33,280 bases of DNA from Gynuella sp. (GTDB taxonomy: Bacteria > Pseudomonadota > Gammaproteobacteria > Pseudomonadales > Natronospirillaceae): contig JANQHX010000050.1 in NCBI GenBank assembly GCA_028282465.1, positions 1 through 33,280 on the forward strand, written 5' to 3'. How positions within the stretch are numbered: the stretch's first letter is position 1; each line of letters starts with the position of its first letter. The notes below the pieces were generated by a model. That model did no database searches and was not told the origin of the DNA. It saw only the letters and a list, made by a program, of their open reading frames with translations. A program made the translations under genes and the position numbers. Positions 20,715-29,560 of this stretch are shown one piece after another.

Positions 20715-20743
20715 ACTATAGGAGTGCATTAGATTATTTGCAA
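20715..20743 (-). promoter_or_regulatory. Main dcw cluster promoter (sigma70 type)
   Basis: On the minus strand TTGCAA (20738-20743) and TATAGT (20715-20720) are separated by 17 bp. Both hexamers and the spacing are good. Transcription would start near 20708, at the edge of the GTGG repeat array and about 90 nt before mraZ. It is the only strong promoter I see for the packed cluster from mraZ to ftsA. Confidence 0.7.
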
Positions 20744-20977
20744 CCCAACCGTGAGCCGAAACTTTGTAAAAAGTTCTTTAAACACAATGACTTAGGAGAG
20801 TGACTTTCCAGCCAAGTATGTGCTCAGCATGTCGGAACACAGCAAAAACCAAGTAATTCAAAGACTTAGAATGACTTAATAACAAAATTGTTTAGAAGGA
20901 AGAATATTTTGGAATAAATAAATAGTTAGTTAGCACCAACTATCGAAATGAGGAAGATTACTAGAGAAAATGCAGTC
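20744..20977. other. Intergenic stretch without a gene
   Basis: Between the dcw promoter and the hairpin after the PEP-CTERM gene I see no open frame with a ribosome binding site, no RNA gene and no clear repeat. It is AT-rich. Confidence 0.5.
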
Positions 20978-20999
20978 GCTGGCTCGCTAGTGAGCCAGC
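20978..20999 (-). terminator. Hairpin after the PEP-CTERM gene
   Basis: GCTGGCTC and GAGCCAGC form a perfect 8-bp GC-rich stem around a 6-nt loop, 17 nt after the stop of the minus-strand gene. Only a delayed TTTT follows (about 8 nt later), so this is either a weak intrinsic terminator or an mRNA-end-protecting hairpin. It could help insulate the PEP-CTERM gene from the dcw promoter. Confidence 0.5.
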
Positions 21000-21015
21000 T
21001 AAACTTGAGGAAAGC

Positions 21016-21747
21016 TTATTTTCTGAGGGATTTTCTGCTCAGAAAAATGGATGCAAAACCGACCAGAAGTAGAAACAAAGATCCAGGCTCAGGAACATTG
21101 GCGACAACCACAGAAAAATCGTCGGTAAAACCTTCTGCCCAGTAATAACCGCCATCTCGTTCGTCGTACCATTCTGAGTAAACTCCTAGAGATGAAGTCG
21201 TGGAGTGATTCGAAATTAAAATGTCTGTCATATCGGAGTTATTTTCATCAAACACGATACCCGGCGTAAAACCAGACATTTCAAAATCCAAGATATAAAC
21301 AAGTAGCCCGAAGTCGTCTGGATAATCGCCATATAGCGGAGTATGCAACCACACCTCGATTGACCAATCGATGGATTCAACTTCTTGATAATCATTTGTA
21401 TTGACGACACCATTCCAACCAATACCACTCTGGAATGGCCCAACATCTACGTTCGGGTAAGATATAGTGCTATCTACAGCTGGGGAATTAATGTAGTAAG
21501 CGCTGTCTCCAAAACCACCATTATTAAACACATCCCAATCTGTATCTGAATTGACTGTTACGCTTCCCCAATCATTTAAGCCTGGGTACAAGGTATCAGG
21601 AACATCAGCAGCGACGGTTCCAGAAACATAATCGAATATAAAATCAGCATTGAGCTGAATATGGCCGGCTGACACCTGAGACGAGATCAAAAAAACACCC
21701 AAAAAAACCTGCCCTAACATCTTCAGGCAGACGGTTCTAATATTCAT
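21016..21747 (-). CDS. Secreted protein with PEP-CTERM sorting signal
   Basis: The protein has 243 residues from the ATG at 21747, which has AAGGA at 7-nt spacing. A TTG at 21768 lies upstream of that site and is rejected. The N-terminus is a Sec signal peptide (basic MNIRTVCLK, hydrophobic core, SQVSAG cleavage region near 27). The mature part is acidic, rich in Asp, Gly, Tyr and Trp, without a domain I recognise. The C-terminus (about 218-243) has VPEPGSLFLLLVGFASIFL followed by SRKSLRK. This is the tripartite PEP-CTERM signal: PEP motif, membrane helix and basic tail, processed by an exosortase. The exosortase must be encoded elsewhere. Such proteins usually end up in the envelope or extracellular matrix, so surface export is inferred. 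The gene interrupts the usual mraZ-rnpB neighbourhood. Confidence 0.85.
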   Translation of the reverse strand: MNIRTVCLKMLGQVFLGVFLISSQVSAGHIQLNADFIFDYVSGTVAADVPDTLYPGLNDWGSVTVNSDTDWDVFNNGGFGDSAYYINSPAVDSTISYPNVDVGPFQSGIGWNGVVNTNDYQEVESIDWSIEVWLHTPLYGDYPDDFGLLVYILDFEMSGFTPGIVFDENNSDMTDILISNHSTTSSLGVYSEWYDERDGGYYWAEGFTDDFSVVVANVPEPGSLFLLLVGFASIFLSRKSLRK

Positions 21748-21787
21748 TATTAAATCCTTTTTAACCAATAATAAAGTGCACGAAATC

Positions 21788-21803
21788 CTACGAGCTCTCG
21801 TAG
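21788..21803 (-). promoter_or_regulatory. Short dyad in the leader of the PEP-CTERM gene
   Basis: CTACGAG and CTCGTAG form a 7-bp inverted repeat with a 2-bp centre, about 40 bp before the start codon. It may be an operator or a small leader hairpin. Upstream on the minus strand TTGTTT and TAATAG with a 16-bp spacer is a weak promoter candidate. I found no sigma54-type GG-N10-GC pair here. Confidence 0.3.
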
Positions 21804-22131
21804 CTTAATCCATGATTTTTTTCTGTCTAAATAATCAGTAGGTATAAAAAAACTTAACTTATTACTATTAGTTTAGACATTGGGTTAAACAAACCAAATT
21901 TTTTACAAAAATAAAATAATTTAGATCAATTAATCCAAAATTTGAAAGCTAACACTCTCTAATATCGAGCAAATTTCATCCAACTACATTCATAAATCAT
22001 ACCTGTTAGCTCAGTATTACCATTGCGTTTGGTCGCATTAATCATAAATAAGGAAGTATTGATTTAGTGAGAGAAATTGGATGTTAAATTACTTCGGAAG
22101 GAAAATAGTGGTCACGCAGTTGGCTTAAAAT
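21804..22131. other. AT-rich intergenic stretch without a gene
   Basis: These 328 bp between the PEP-CTERM leader and the rnpB repeats contain only very short open frames. I see no tRNA-like fold, insertion-sequence end or clear promoter apart from the weak candidate mentioned for the PEP-CTERM gene. Confidence 0.5.
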
Positions 22132-22275
22132 AAATTGCTAAACCGACCGATAAGACTATTTCTTTACGGTTGAGTTGTCTGGGACAGTTTTTGGACTTTA
22201 GGAAAATTGCTGAGCCGACCGATAAGCCTATTTTTTCTGGGTTGAGTTGTCTGGGACAGTTTTTAGACTTTATGA
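22132..22275 (-). repeat. Two 72-bp tandem repeats derived from the rnpB 3' end
   Basis: Unit 1 is 22132-22203 and unit 2 is 22204-22275, with 9 mismatches over 72 bp by my count. A third, partial unit starts at 22276 with exactly the same phase. Its first 25 bp, identical to unit 2, contain the true 3' end of rnpB. In each unit the minus strand contains CTGTCC-AGACA and GGCTTATCGGTCGG (CTTATCGGTCGG in unit 1), matching the terminal segment of RNase P RNA. E. coli rnpB is also followed by longer tandem repeats containing its 3' end, so the arrangement has a known parallel. Confidence 0.85.
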
Positions 22276-22280
22276 AAATT

Positions 22281-22629
22281 GCTGAGCCGACCGATAAGCC
22301 GGGTTCTGTCTTGGACAGTCATTCATCTAGGTATTTCGTCGCCGAAATACTCAAGCAGCCTACCCGATTCCAGCGCGGGCCACGCCTTAATGGAATCCTA
22401 TTTGGCCTTGCTCCAGGTGGGGTTTACCATCGCCGTTTCTGTTACCAGATCCGCGGTGCGCTCTTACCGCACCATTTCACCCTTACCGGTTTTTACAAAC
22501 TTAGGCGGTATACTTTCTGCTGCACTGGCCGTGGGTTTTCACCCCCCAGGCGTTACCTGGCACCCTGCCCTTTGGAGCCCGGACTTTCCTCCCCTGTTTT
22601 CACAGCGGCGACTGTCTAGTCGGCTCAGC
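22281..22629 (-). ncRNA. rnpB: RNase P RNA (M1 RNA), bacterial type A
   Basis: This is the catalytic RNA that matures tRNA 5' ends. On the minus strand the 349 nt contain the conserved blocks GAGGAAAGTCCGGGCTCC, GGGTGCCAGGTAACGCCTGG, GGTAAGGGTGAAATGGTGCG, GTAAGAGCGCACCG, GAGCAAGGCCAAATAGG, GGGTAGGCTGCTTGAG, CCTAGATGAATGACTGTCC and ACAGAACCCGGCTTATCGG. Helix P1 is formed by a perfect 11-bp pairing of GCTGAGCCGAC at the 5' end (22619-22629) with GTCGGCTCAGC at the 3' end (22281-22291). Ends are set from P1 and may differ by a few nucleotides. Open frames on the plus strand here are spurious. Confidence 0.98.
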
Positions 22630-22639
22630 GGCGCACAGG

Positions 22640-22668
22640 GTAATGAATAACAGTGCAAAATCCAGCAA
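22640..22668 (-). promoter_or_regulatory. Candidate rnpB promoter
   Basis: On the minus strand TTGCTG (22663-22668) and CATTAC (22640-22645) are 17 bp apart. A GC-rich discriminator CCTGTGCGCC then leads to the RNA 5' end. A GC-rich discriminator is common in growth-rate-controlled stable RNA promoters. The -10 match is modest. It lies in the 47-bp gap after rsmI, so co-transcription with rsmI is also possible. Confidence 0.4.
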
Positions 22669-22676
22669 AAACTCGA

Positions 22677-23585
22677 TTATTTTTGTTGGCGCTCTTGCGT
22701 GAGACAATAATTGTACAAAGCTTTTCTATTGCCTCCGACAATCTTAGATGTGAGGTCTGAAGCTTTTTTTGTGCCTAATTCCGGTAGCAATAAACTGAGC
22801 ACTCGTATTTGCTCATCAGTCACGTCTTGTTTATTCGGCCTCACCTGAGGCGCGCCCTGAACAATTACGACAAACTCGCCCCGTTGCTGATTACTGTCGG
22901 CCTTCATAAGTTCAATAACCTCACCGACAGGCCCTTGTAAACAAGTTTCAAATGTCTTGGTCAGCTCCCTACAGATAGAAACCTGTCTGGCCTCTCCCAT
23001 TACCAAGCAAATAGCATCGAGCGTTTCCATTATTCGATGGGGAGACTCATAGTAAACCAAGGTTCTATGCTCACCTTTTACCCCTTGCAAACGGTCAACT
23101 TTTGCTTTCGATTTTGCTGGTAAAAAACCTTCAAAAATAAAACTGTCTGTCGGTATCCCAGATATAGAAAGAGCTGCCACCAAAGCGCAAGCACCCGGTA
23201 TGGTGTTGATAGGCATACCTTTCTTACGCAGTTCTGATACTAATTGATAACCTGGATCAGATATCAACGGCGTGCCAGCGTCGCTGACCAAGGCTAAACT
23301 TTGCTCAGCTTCCAGCAGTTGCTGTACTTTCTCTATTCTGTCTCTTTCATTGTGATCATGGAGTGACAAGCACTTGTTACGGATTCCTAGGGAATCCAGT
23401 AGCCGGTAAGTGTTTCGAGTATCTTCCGCTAAAATCAGATCAACATTGCCTAGAACGTTTTTGGCTCGATCGGTGATGTCTCCCAAATTTCCAATGGGTG
23501 TCGCCACCACATAGAGCCCTGGGCTTAAAGCGCTTTTTTGCCTTATATCGCCTTCTTTCGCCACATTTTCATTTGTTTGGTTCAT
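22677..23585 (-). CDS. rsmI: 16S rRNA 2'-O-ribose C1402 methyltransferase RsmI
   Basis: RsmI methylates the 2'-OH of C1402, the same nucleotide modified on its base by RsmH, whose gene lies 2.5 kb away. The protein has 302 residues with the tetrapyrrole-methylase fold. Visible motifs are LYVVATPIGNLGDITDRA (about 25-42), LAEDTRNTYRLL, LVSDAGTPLISDPGYQLV and YESPHRIMETL. The ATG at 23585 begins MNQTNENVAKEG, giving a short extension before the conserved core. It is divergent from lpoA with only 49 bp between the two starts, so their promoters must be packed together or overlap. Confidence 0.97.
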   Translation of the reverse strand: MNQTNENVAKEGDIRQKSALSPGLYVVATPIGNLGDITDRAKNVLGNVDLILAEDTRNTYRLLDSLGIRNKCLSLHDHNERDRIEKVQQLLEAEQSLALVSDAGTPLISDPGYQLVSELRKKGMPINTIPGACALVAALSISGIPTDSFIFEGFLPAKSKAKVDRLQGVKGEHRTLVYYESPHRIMETLDAICLVMGEARQVSICRELTKTFETCLQGPVGEVIELMKADSNQQRGEFVVIVQGAPQVRPNKQDVTDEQIRVLSLLLPELGTKKASDLTSKIVGGNRKALYNYCLTQERQQK

Positions 23586-23634
23586 TCAAATTACACTTAC
23601 AGATAGAATGCCCATCATTATCCACTATTAATGA

Positions 23635-25460
23635 ATGCATAAGAAATCCATGATCAAGTATTCCGTTTTGGCGGCGTTCACTGCTCTTATTCTGGCTGGT
23701 TGTGCTGGCCCCGGGTCTCAAAGCGATTCAAAAAGTAATGAGCAGGTAGGCGTTTACAGTACCGAAGAAAACCTGAAGGCCAGCGAACAACTTCAGGCCG
23801 CGCAACAGCTATTTGACTCAGGAGACTACGATGAGGCTGAAATTGTACTGAATCGAATTGAGTTCAATAGTCTCACCATTGCTCAACAAACTAACTTTGC
23901 GTTATTGCGAGCAGCCACCTATCTCAAACAGTCAGAGCCACAACAAACGTTATATTGGTTAGCTGGTGAATTCACTTATTTGTTCGACGGATTGCCCATG
24001 GATGAACAAATAGAAATTGCGCTATTGCGAGCAGAAGCTTGGGAAATGTCTGGACAATATCTTACTGCTGCTAGGGAAAGAATTTATCTGGCACCGGTGC
24101 TTGAAGGTGACGTCAGCGCGATAAACCACGAGCTGATTTGGGCAGATTTACAGCTGGTTCCATTAGACCAGATTGAAGAAAAGTCTTTGAACGAAACCGT
24201 GCCTGACTTTAAAGGCTGGCTTGAATTGGCAAGACTTAGTTTTGAATACGAATCAGATCTGGATCAGCACCTTAAAGCCATTAACTCCTGGAAACGAAAA
24301 AACAGTCGTCACCCTGCTGCAAAACAGTTACCCGGAGGCCTCGAAATACTTGCTCAACTAAATACTGAAAGACCAGAGCATGTTGGATTATTGCTGCCGT
24401 TGACGGGAAATCTCGGGCAAACAGGCAGAGCCATTAGAGACGGTTTTATGGCGGCTTATTATCAAGCCTTGGAAGCAGGTATTCCAGTTCCGAAAGTTTC
24501 AATCTCCGATACTGCCACTGGCGCAGACATCATCAATCAATATGACCAACTTGTGTTCGAGGGGGCAGAGCTCGTTATCGGCCCATTAAGCAAAAAGAAT
24601 GTCCGTATTCTACAAGCCGAACTCGGGCTCCCTGTTCCAGTCCTAGCTTTAAACCAGGGAGAAGACACCCTTGAACAACCGGCCAATTTTTATCAGTTCG
24701 GCTTATCACCCGAAGATGAAGCTATGCAAGTTGCACAGAAGCTTTATCAAGATGGCCATAGAAACGTCGCAGCCTTGGTGCCCTCGGGTTCATGGGGGTC
24801 TAGAATTTCAAATGCTTTTCTCAGCCAGTTTGATTCCTTGGGTGGTGAAGTAGTAAGTTTAAATACCTTTGGCGGAAAAGCAGACGGTGACTACCTACAA
24901 GTGGTTCGCAACCTATTCAATATTAATTCAAGCCTAGAGCGAACCGCTGAAATAGAAAGAGTGATTGACGAAGATGTCGAATACGAATTGAGACGCAGAC
25001 AAGATGTTGATGCGATTTTTATCGCAGCATTGCCAACCCAAGCAAGACAGCTAATGCCAATGTTCGACTTTCAGTATGCAGGTGACCTGCCTGTTTACGG
25101 TATTTCAACCACTTACAGTGGCACCACAAACAGAACATTAGACAAGGACATTAATGGTATTCAATTTGTTGATCTGCCTTGGCAACTGTCTACTAATAAA
25201 TTAAAAACTCGATTAGATGACATTTATGGGTACAAGGAAACCGCTGGATTGGAACGATTGTACGCATTGGGTGTGGATGCCTACCAACTGCATTTAAGGC
25301 TGCGCCAGCTCACTGTTGCTGAAGGCACCCGACTACATGGACAGACTGGAGTACTGTCACTAGATGACCAACAGAGAATCAGACGTGAACTCACTTGGGC
25401 AACTATTTCCAACGGTGCCGCAACCGTGATTCCACAGACTGACATTACTGATTTCCAATA

Positions 25461-25461
<1 letters not shown>
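23635..25461 (+). CDS. lpoA: Outer-membrane lipoprotein LpoA (LppC family), PBP1A activator
   Basis: LpoA is known in E. coli as the outer-membrane lipoprotein that activates the synthase PBP1A. The protein has 608 residues. The lipobox LAGC places the modified cysteine at residue 23. The N-terminal half is helical, as expected for the TPR-like domain. The C-terminal half (about 245-600) has the periplasmic-binding-protein fold, starting at HVGLLLPLTGNLGQTGRAI. An ATG five codons later (23650) would also give a good signal peptide, and neither start has a strong ribosome binding site. It heads lpoA-yraN-diaA-dolP, and its stop shares bases with the yraN start (TAATG). Confidence 0.93.
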
Positions 25462-26419
<958 letters not shown>

Positions 26420-26440
26420 GTTAAGGGTTAGGAAATATTC

Positions 26441-27016
26441 ATGTTAAAGAATTTACGATCCATATCTTTATTCATTGTTATTGTCTTATTGGCTGGATGC
26501 AGTTCTATGATTCATAGAACTTCTGGTAACAACTTGGAGGAAGATCCAGGTAGCCGAACCATGGGCGAAGTGATTGATGACAACAGCATTGAAGTAAAAG
26601 TAAAAGTCGCAATCCTGAACCTTGACCCTGAACTTGAAAACTATCGAGTGAGGGTAGTTTCTCACAATGGCAAAGTGTTAATTGTTGGACAACTGCCTAA
26701 CCAAGAACTGGTTGATGAAATAACCGCAGTTGCGAGTGAAGTTAGGAAAGTAAAATCAGTCCATAACGAAATATCTATTGGTAATAAACTATCAGTAGGA
26801 GTAAGGGCGAACGACTCTTGGTTAGGCGTGAGAGTTCGCTCAAAAATGTTCGCAGCAGATGACTTTCCTTCCAAAAAAGTGACTGTCATTACAGAGAATG
26901 GCGTTGTTTACTTGATGGGAATTGTGCCAGAAAAAATTGGTGAAGAGGCTGTCGAGTTGGCGTCTACTGTTGGTGGTGTACAAAAGGTTGTGAAACTTTT
27001 TGAGTACATTATTTAG
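26441..27016 (+). CDS. dolP: Outer-membrane lipoprotein DolP (YraP), two BON domains
   Basis: The protein has 191 residues. The lipobox LLAGC puts the lipidated cysteine at residue 20. Two BON domains follow (about 45-115 and 120-190), each with the pattern of a V-V/I-rich strand and NGxVxLxG-type turn (HNGKVLIVG; ENGVVYLMG). In E. coli DolP binds anionic phospholipid and supports outer-membrane integrity and BAM function. The gene ends the lpoA-yraN-diaA-dolP operon. No convincing intrinsic terminator follows in the next 100 bp. Confidence 0.93.
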   Translation: MLKNLRSISLFIVIVLLAGCSSMIHRTSGNNLEEDPGSRTMGEVIDDNSIEVKVKVAILNLDPELENYRVRVVSHNGKVLIVGQLPNQELVDEITAVASEVRKVKSVHNEISIGNKLSVGVRANDSWLGVRVRSKMFAADDFPSKKVTVITENGVVYLMGIVPEKIGEEAVELASTVGGVQKVVKLFEYII

Positions 27017-27262
27017 ATGATATCAAACTGGTTGTAACGGATCTTTTTTACAAATAAAGTTGAGTTATAAAATAATATTCTAATTTCTGATTTAGTCATT
27101 TATCAGTATTGTAGTTTCCTACTTAATTGATCTGTGCATACATATTGACTGTATATTGACATCAATAACCACACTGGTTCTTTCCTTCTGATATGAATCA
27201 AGTTTGTCTTTAAAAAACCGACTAAGCTGGTTTTTACAAAGGCCACTTCAGGAGGATGCCTT

Positions 27263-28177
27263 ATGTTTTCACACAAAAGAATTATGGTTCTGGTTGATCC
27301 AGCAGAGGACAACGAGGTTGCTTTGAACAAAGCAGCTCAACTCGCGAAAAAACTTAATTCAAAAGTCGTTTTATTCAGTTCGGGTTACAGTAGCTCTCTA
27401 GCACATAACCCTGGTATTGATCCTGAAAAGGCCGAACAGGCAAGAGAAGCATTTATACACAGAATTCAACTAGCATTGGAAGAACGTACAACTGGTTTGG
27501 TTGTTCAAGGTTTAGAAGTTGAGTGTGTCGCACTTTGGGATAAGCATCCGTCAGAAGCCATCATCAGGTATTTAGAAGAAAACCCTGCGGATTTAGTTAT
27601 TAAAACTACTCACCATCAAAATGTCATTCAGCGCACATTTTTTTCTCACACGGATTGGGATCTTATTCGTCAGTGCGAAACGCCACTACTGCTAACCAAA
27701 AGTGAACCGTGGAGTGAGAACATGTCAATGACCGCCGCGGTTGATCCGGTTAACACTAATGATAAACCCCCAGAGTTAGATGAGCATATTCTGAATTTCT
27801 CGAAGCGTTTTGCAGCTGAATTACAAGCCAAGTTAAACGTGCTGCATGTTTATGACCCAACGCCTTTACTCATTTATTTAGATCAACCTGCGCTGGATGC
27901 AACGGAAATTACCGACCAAATACACAAACAACATGACAATGCCCTAACTGATTTGGCAAATAAAATGGACGTAGATCCTGAGCAAGTGTTTTTAGAAACA
28001 GGGAATCCAAGTTCAATCATTCCCGATTTTCTCTATGAAAACGACAGTCATATGGTGGTGATGGGTGCACTACATCGCCACGGTTTAAATCGTCTTCTAG
28101 TTGGACACACTGCTGAGAAGATTCTTGATCGAATTACCGCCGACATATTAGTCGTAAAACTTTCAATCGCAGATTAA
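27263..28177 (+). CDS. Tandem-domain universal stress protein (UspE-like)
   Basis: The protein has 304 residues and two UspA domains. The first (about 1-148) begins KRIMVLVDPAEDNEVAL. The second (about 150-303) ends with the nucleotide-binding pattern GALHRHGLNRLLVGHTAEKI. The first domain lacks a clear copy of this glycine motif (TTHHQNVIQRTFFSHTDWD stands there), so probably only the second binds ATP. This architecture is that of E. coli UspE (316 residues). The ATG has a strong GGAGG about 8 nt upstream. It appears monocistronic, with a 246-bp leader region and a terminator hairpin after it. Confidence 0.88.
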   Translation: MFSHKRIMVLVDPAEDNEVALNKAAQLAKKLNSKVVLFSSGYSSSLAHNPGIDPEKAEQAREAFIHRIQLALEERTTGLVVQGLEVECVALWDKHPSEAIIRYLEENPADLVIKTTHHQNVIQRTFFSHTDWDLIRQCETPLLLTKSEPWSENMSMTAAVDPVNTNDKPPELDEHILNFSKRFAAELQAKLNVLHVYDPTPLLIYLDQPALDATEITDQIHKQHDNALTDLANKMDVDPEQVFLETGNPSSIIPDFLYENDSHMVVMGALHRHGLNRLLVGHTAEKILDRITADILVVKLSIAD

Positions 28178-28184
28178 CCACTCT

Positions 28185-28218
28185 AAATCAGCCTAGAGTT
28201 TCATTTCTAGGCTGATTT
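28185..28218 (+). terminator. Terminator between the usp gene and aroA
   Basis: A perfect 13-bp inverted repeat, AAATCAGCCTAGA / TCTAGGCTGATTT, encloses an 8-nt loop, 8 bp after the usp stop. The stem ends in A/T pairs, so it could act in both directions, although the U tract is only three nucleotides. It separates the usp gene from the aroA promoter. Confidence 0.7.
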
Positions 28219-28234
28219 ACAACGGCTTCATGGG

Positions 28235-28240
28235 TATAAT
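28235..28240 (+). promoter_or_regulatory. Candidate aroA promoter -10 box
   Basis: A perfect TATAAT lies 37 bp before the aroA start. The sequence 17 bp upstream (CTGATT) is a poor -35 and is part of the terminator stem. The -10 is likely, the full promoter less certain. Confidence 0.45.
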
Positions 28241-28276
28241 CTTTTCACCTATCATTTAACCTGTTAAAAAAATCTA

Positions 28277-29560
28277 ATGGAGCAACTTGTTTTAAATCCT
28301 ATCCAATCTGTTGATGGAGAGGTATCCATTCCTGGGTCAAAAAGTCTTTCTAACCGAATACTGTTGCTAGCGGCATTGGCCAAAGGCACTACCAAAATCA
28401 CTAATCTGCTGGACAGTGATGACATTCGCCATATGCTCAATGCACTCAAATCTCTGGGTATTCAATATCAGCTGAGCGAGAACAATACCGTCTGTGAACT
28501 CACAGGTAAGGGTGGCGCGCTATCTTCTAATGAAGCGCTTGAGATGTTCTTAGGCAATGCAGGCACAGCTATGCGTCCGTTAACAGCTGCCCTTTGTCTA
28601 GGTGAAGGTGAATTCACCCTCACTGGCGAGCCGCGGATGTATGAGCGCCCCATTGGGGATTTAGTGGATTGCTTACGCCAAACTGGTGCTCAAGTTGAGT
28701 ATTTGAAAGATGAAAACTACCCACCTTTAAAAATTACCGGTACCGGCCTTAAAGGTGGAAAAGTCAGCATTAAAGGTAATATCTCTAGCCAGTTTTTAAC
28801 AGCTATGTTGATGGCTGCACCTCTGGCAAAAGATACCCTAACCATTGAAGTCGATGGTGAATTGGTTTCGAAACCATACATAGACATTACTCTGGATGTC
28901 ATGGCTAAGTTCGGCGTCACAGTTGTGAATAACAGCTATCAAAGTTTTGAGATCACTGGCAACCAGACCTATCAATCTCCGGGGGAGATTATGGTTGAAG
29001 GGGATGCTTCTTCTGCCTCGTATTTTCTTGCCGCCGCTGCTATTGGTGGTGGTAAAGTTCGCGTCCATGGCACCGGCAACGCCAGTGTTCAAGGAGACTC
29101 GCGCTTTGCTGAAGTGCTCGAACAAATGGGCGCAAAAGTCACTTGGAGCGATTATTGGATTGAAGTGGAGAAAGGTGAATTAATGGGAGTAGACGTAGAT
29201 TTAAACCATATTCCTGACGCTGCCATGACGATTGCGACCACAGCTTTATTCGCCCAAGGACAAACCGCCATTCGGAACATCTACAATTGGCGAGTTAAGG
29301 AAACAGATCGTCTGTCTGCAATGGCTACTGAACTGCGCAAAGTTGGTGCTGAGGTAGAAGAAGGTGAGGACTATATTGTGATTAACCCTCCTGCTGAAGT
29401 TCAATCCGCAGCGATTGACACCTATGACGATCACCGCATGGCAATGTGCTTCTCATTGGCTGCATTTGGTGACAATCCAATCACCATTAATGATCCCAAA
29501 TGCACATCTAAAACCTTCCCAAATTATTTTGAGCTGTTTGAAAACATCAGTAAAAGATAG
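28277..29560 (+). CDS. aroA: 5-enolpyruvylshikimate-3-phosphate synthase AroA
   Basis: AroA joins shikimate-3-phosphate and phosphoenolpyruvate in the shikimate pathway to aromatic amino acids. The protein has 427 residues, the usual size. The S3P/PEP-binding loops PGSKSLSNR (19-27) and [10 protein letters not shown] (92-101) are visible, as are [16 protein letters not shown] and the C-terminal YDDHRMAM. The NAGTAMRP sequence with Gly96 and Pro101 is the class I form. The ribosome binding site is weak. A small lipoprotein gene begins inside the last codons. Confidence 0.98.
   Translation: MEQLVLNPIQSVDGEVSIPGSKSLSNRILLLAALAKGTTKITNLLDSDDIRHMLNALKSLGIQYQLSENNTVCELTGKGGALSSNEALEMFLGNAGTAMRPLTAALCLGEGEFTLTGEPRMYERPIGDLVDCLRQTGAQVEYLKDENYPPLKITGTGLKGGKVSIKGNISSQFLTAMLMAAPLAKDTLTIEVDGELVSKPYIDITLDVMAKFGVTVVNNSYQSFEITGNQTYQSPGEIMVEGDASSASYFLAAAAIGGGKVRVHGTGNASVQGDSRFAEVLEQMGAKVTWSDYWIEVEKGELMGVDVDLNHIPDAAMTIATTALFAQGQTAIRNIYNWRVKETDRLSAMATELRKVGAEVEEGEDYIVINPPAEVQSAAIDTYDDHRMAMCFSLAAFGDNPITINDPKCTSKTFPNYFELFENISKR

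Noticed and set aside
20948-21145. Plus-strand open frame of 65 codons
   Set aside because: It overlaps the hairpin and the 3' end of the PEP-CTERM gene in antisense and has no recognisable features.
22110-22140. GG...GC pair suggesting a sigma54 promoter near the rnpB repeats
   Set aside because: The spacing between GG and GC is 13 bp instead of 10, and no gene follows on that strand at the right distance.
22132-22300. Possible CRISPR-like array because of the regular 72-bp period
   Set aside because: The units are adjacent with no unique spacers, and their content is the rnpB 3' end.
22170-22650. Two overlapping plus-strand open frames of 123 and 149 codons
   Set aside because: They lie antisense over rnpB and its repeats. 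The open frames follow from the structured RNA sequence, and they have no ribosome binding site or protein-like composition.
27120-27170. TTGA/TCAA half-sites suggesting an FNR or CRP site before the usp gene
   Set aside because: The half-sites do not have the 4-bp spacing of an FNR box and no CRP core is present. The region is simply AT-rich.
27213-27235. AAAAACC / GGTTTTT inverted repeat before the usp gene
   Set aside because: The stem has only two GC pairs and a 9-nt loop. It is too weak to call a terminator or riboswitch.
29415-29537. Upstream extension of the small lipoprotein frame from an ATG at 29415
   Set aside because: It would be translated fully within aroA, add 41 residues before the lipoprotein signal and destroy the signal-peptide logic.
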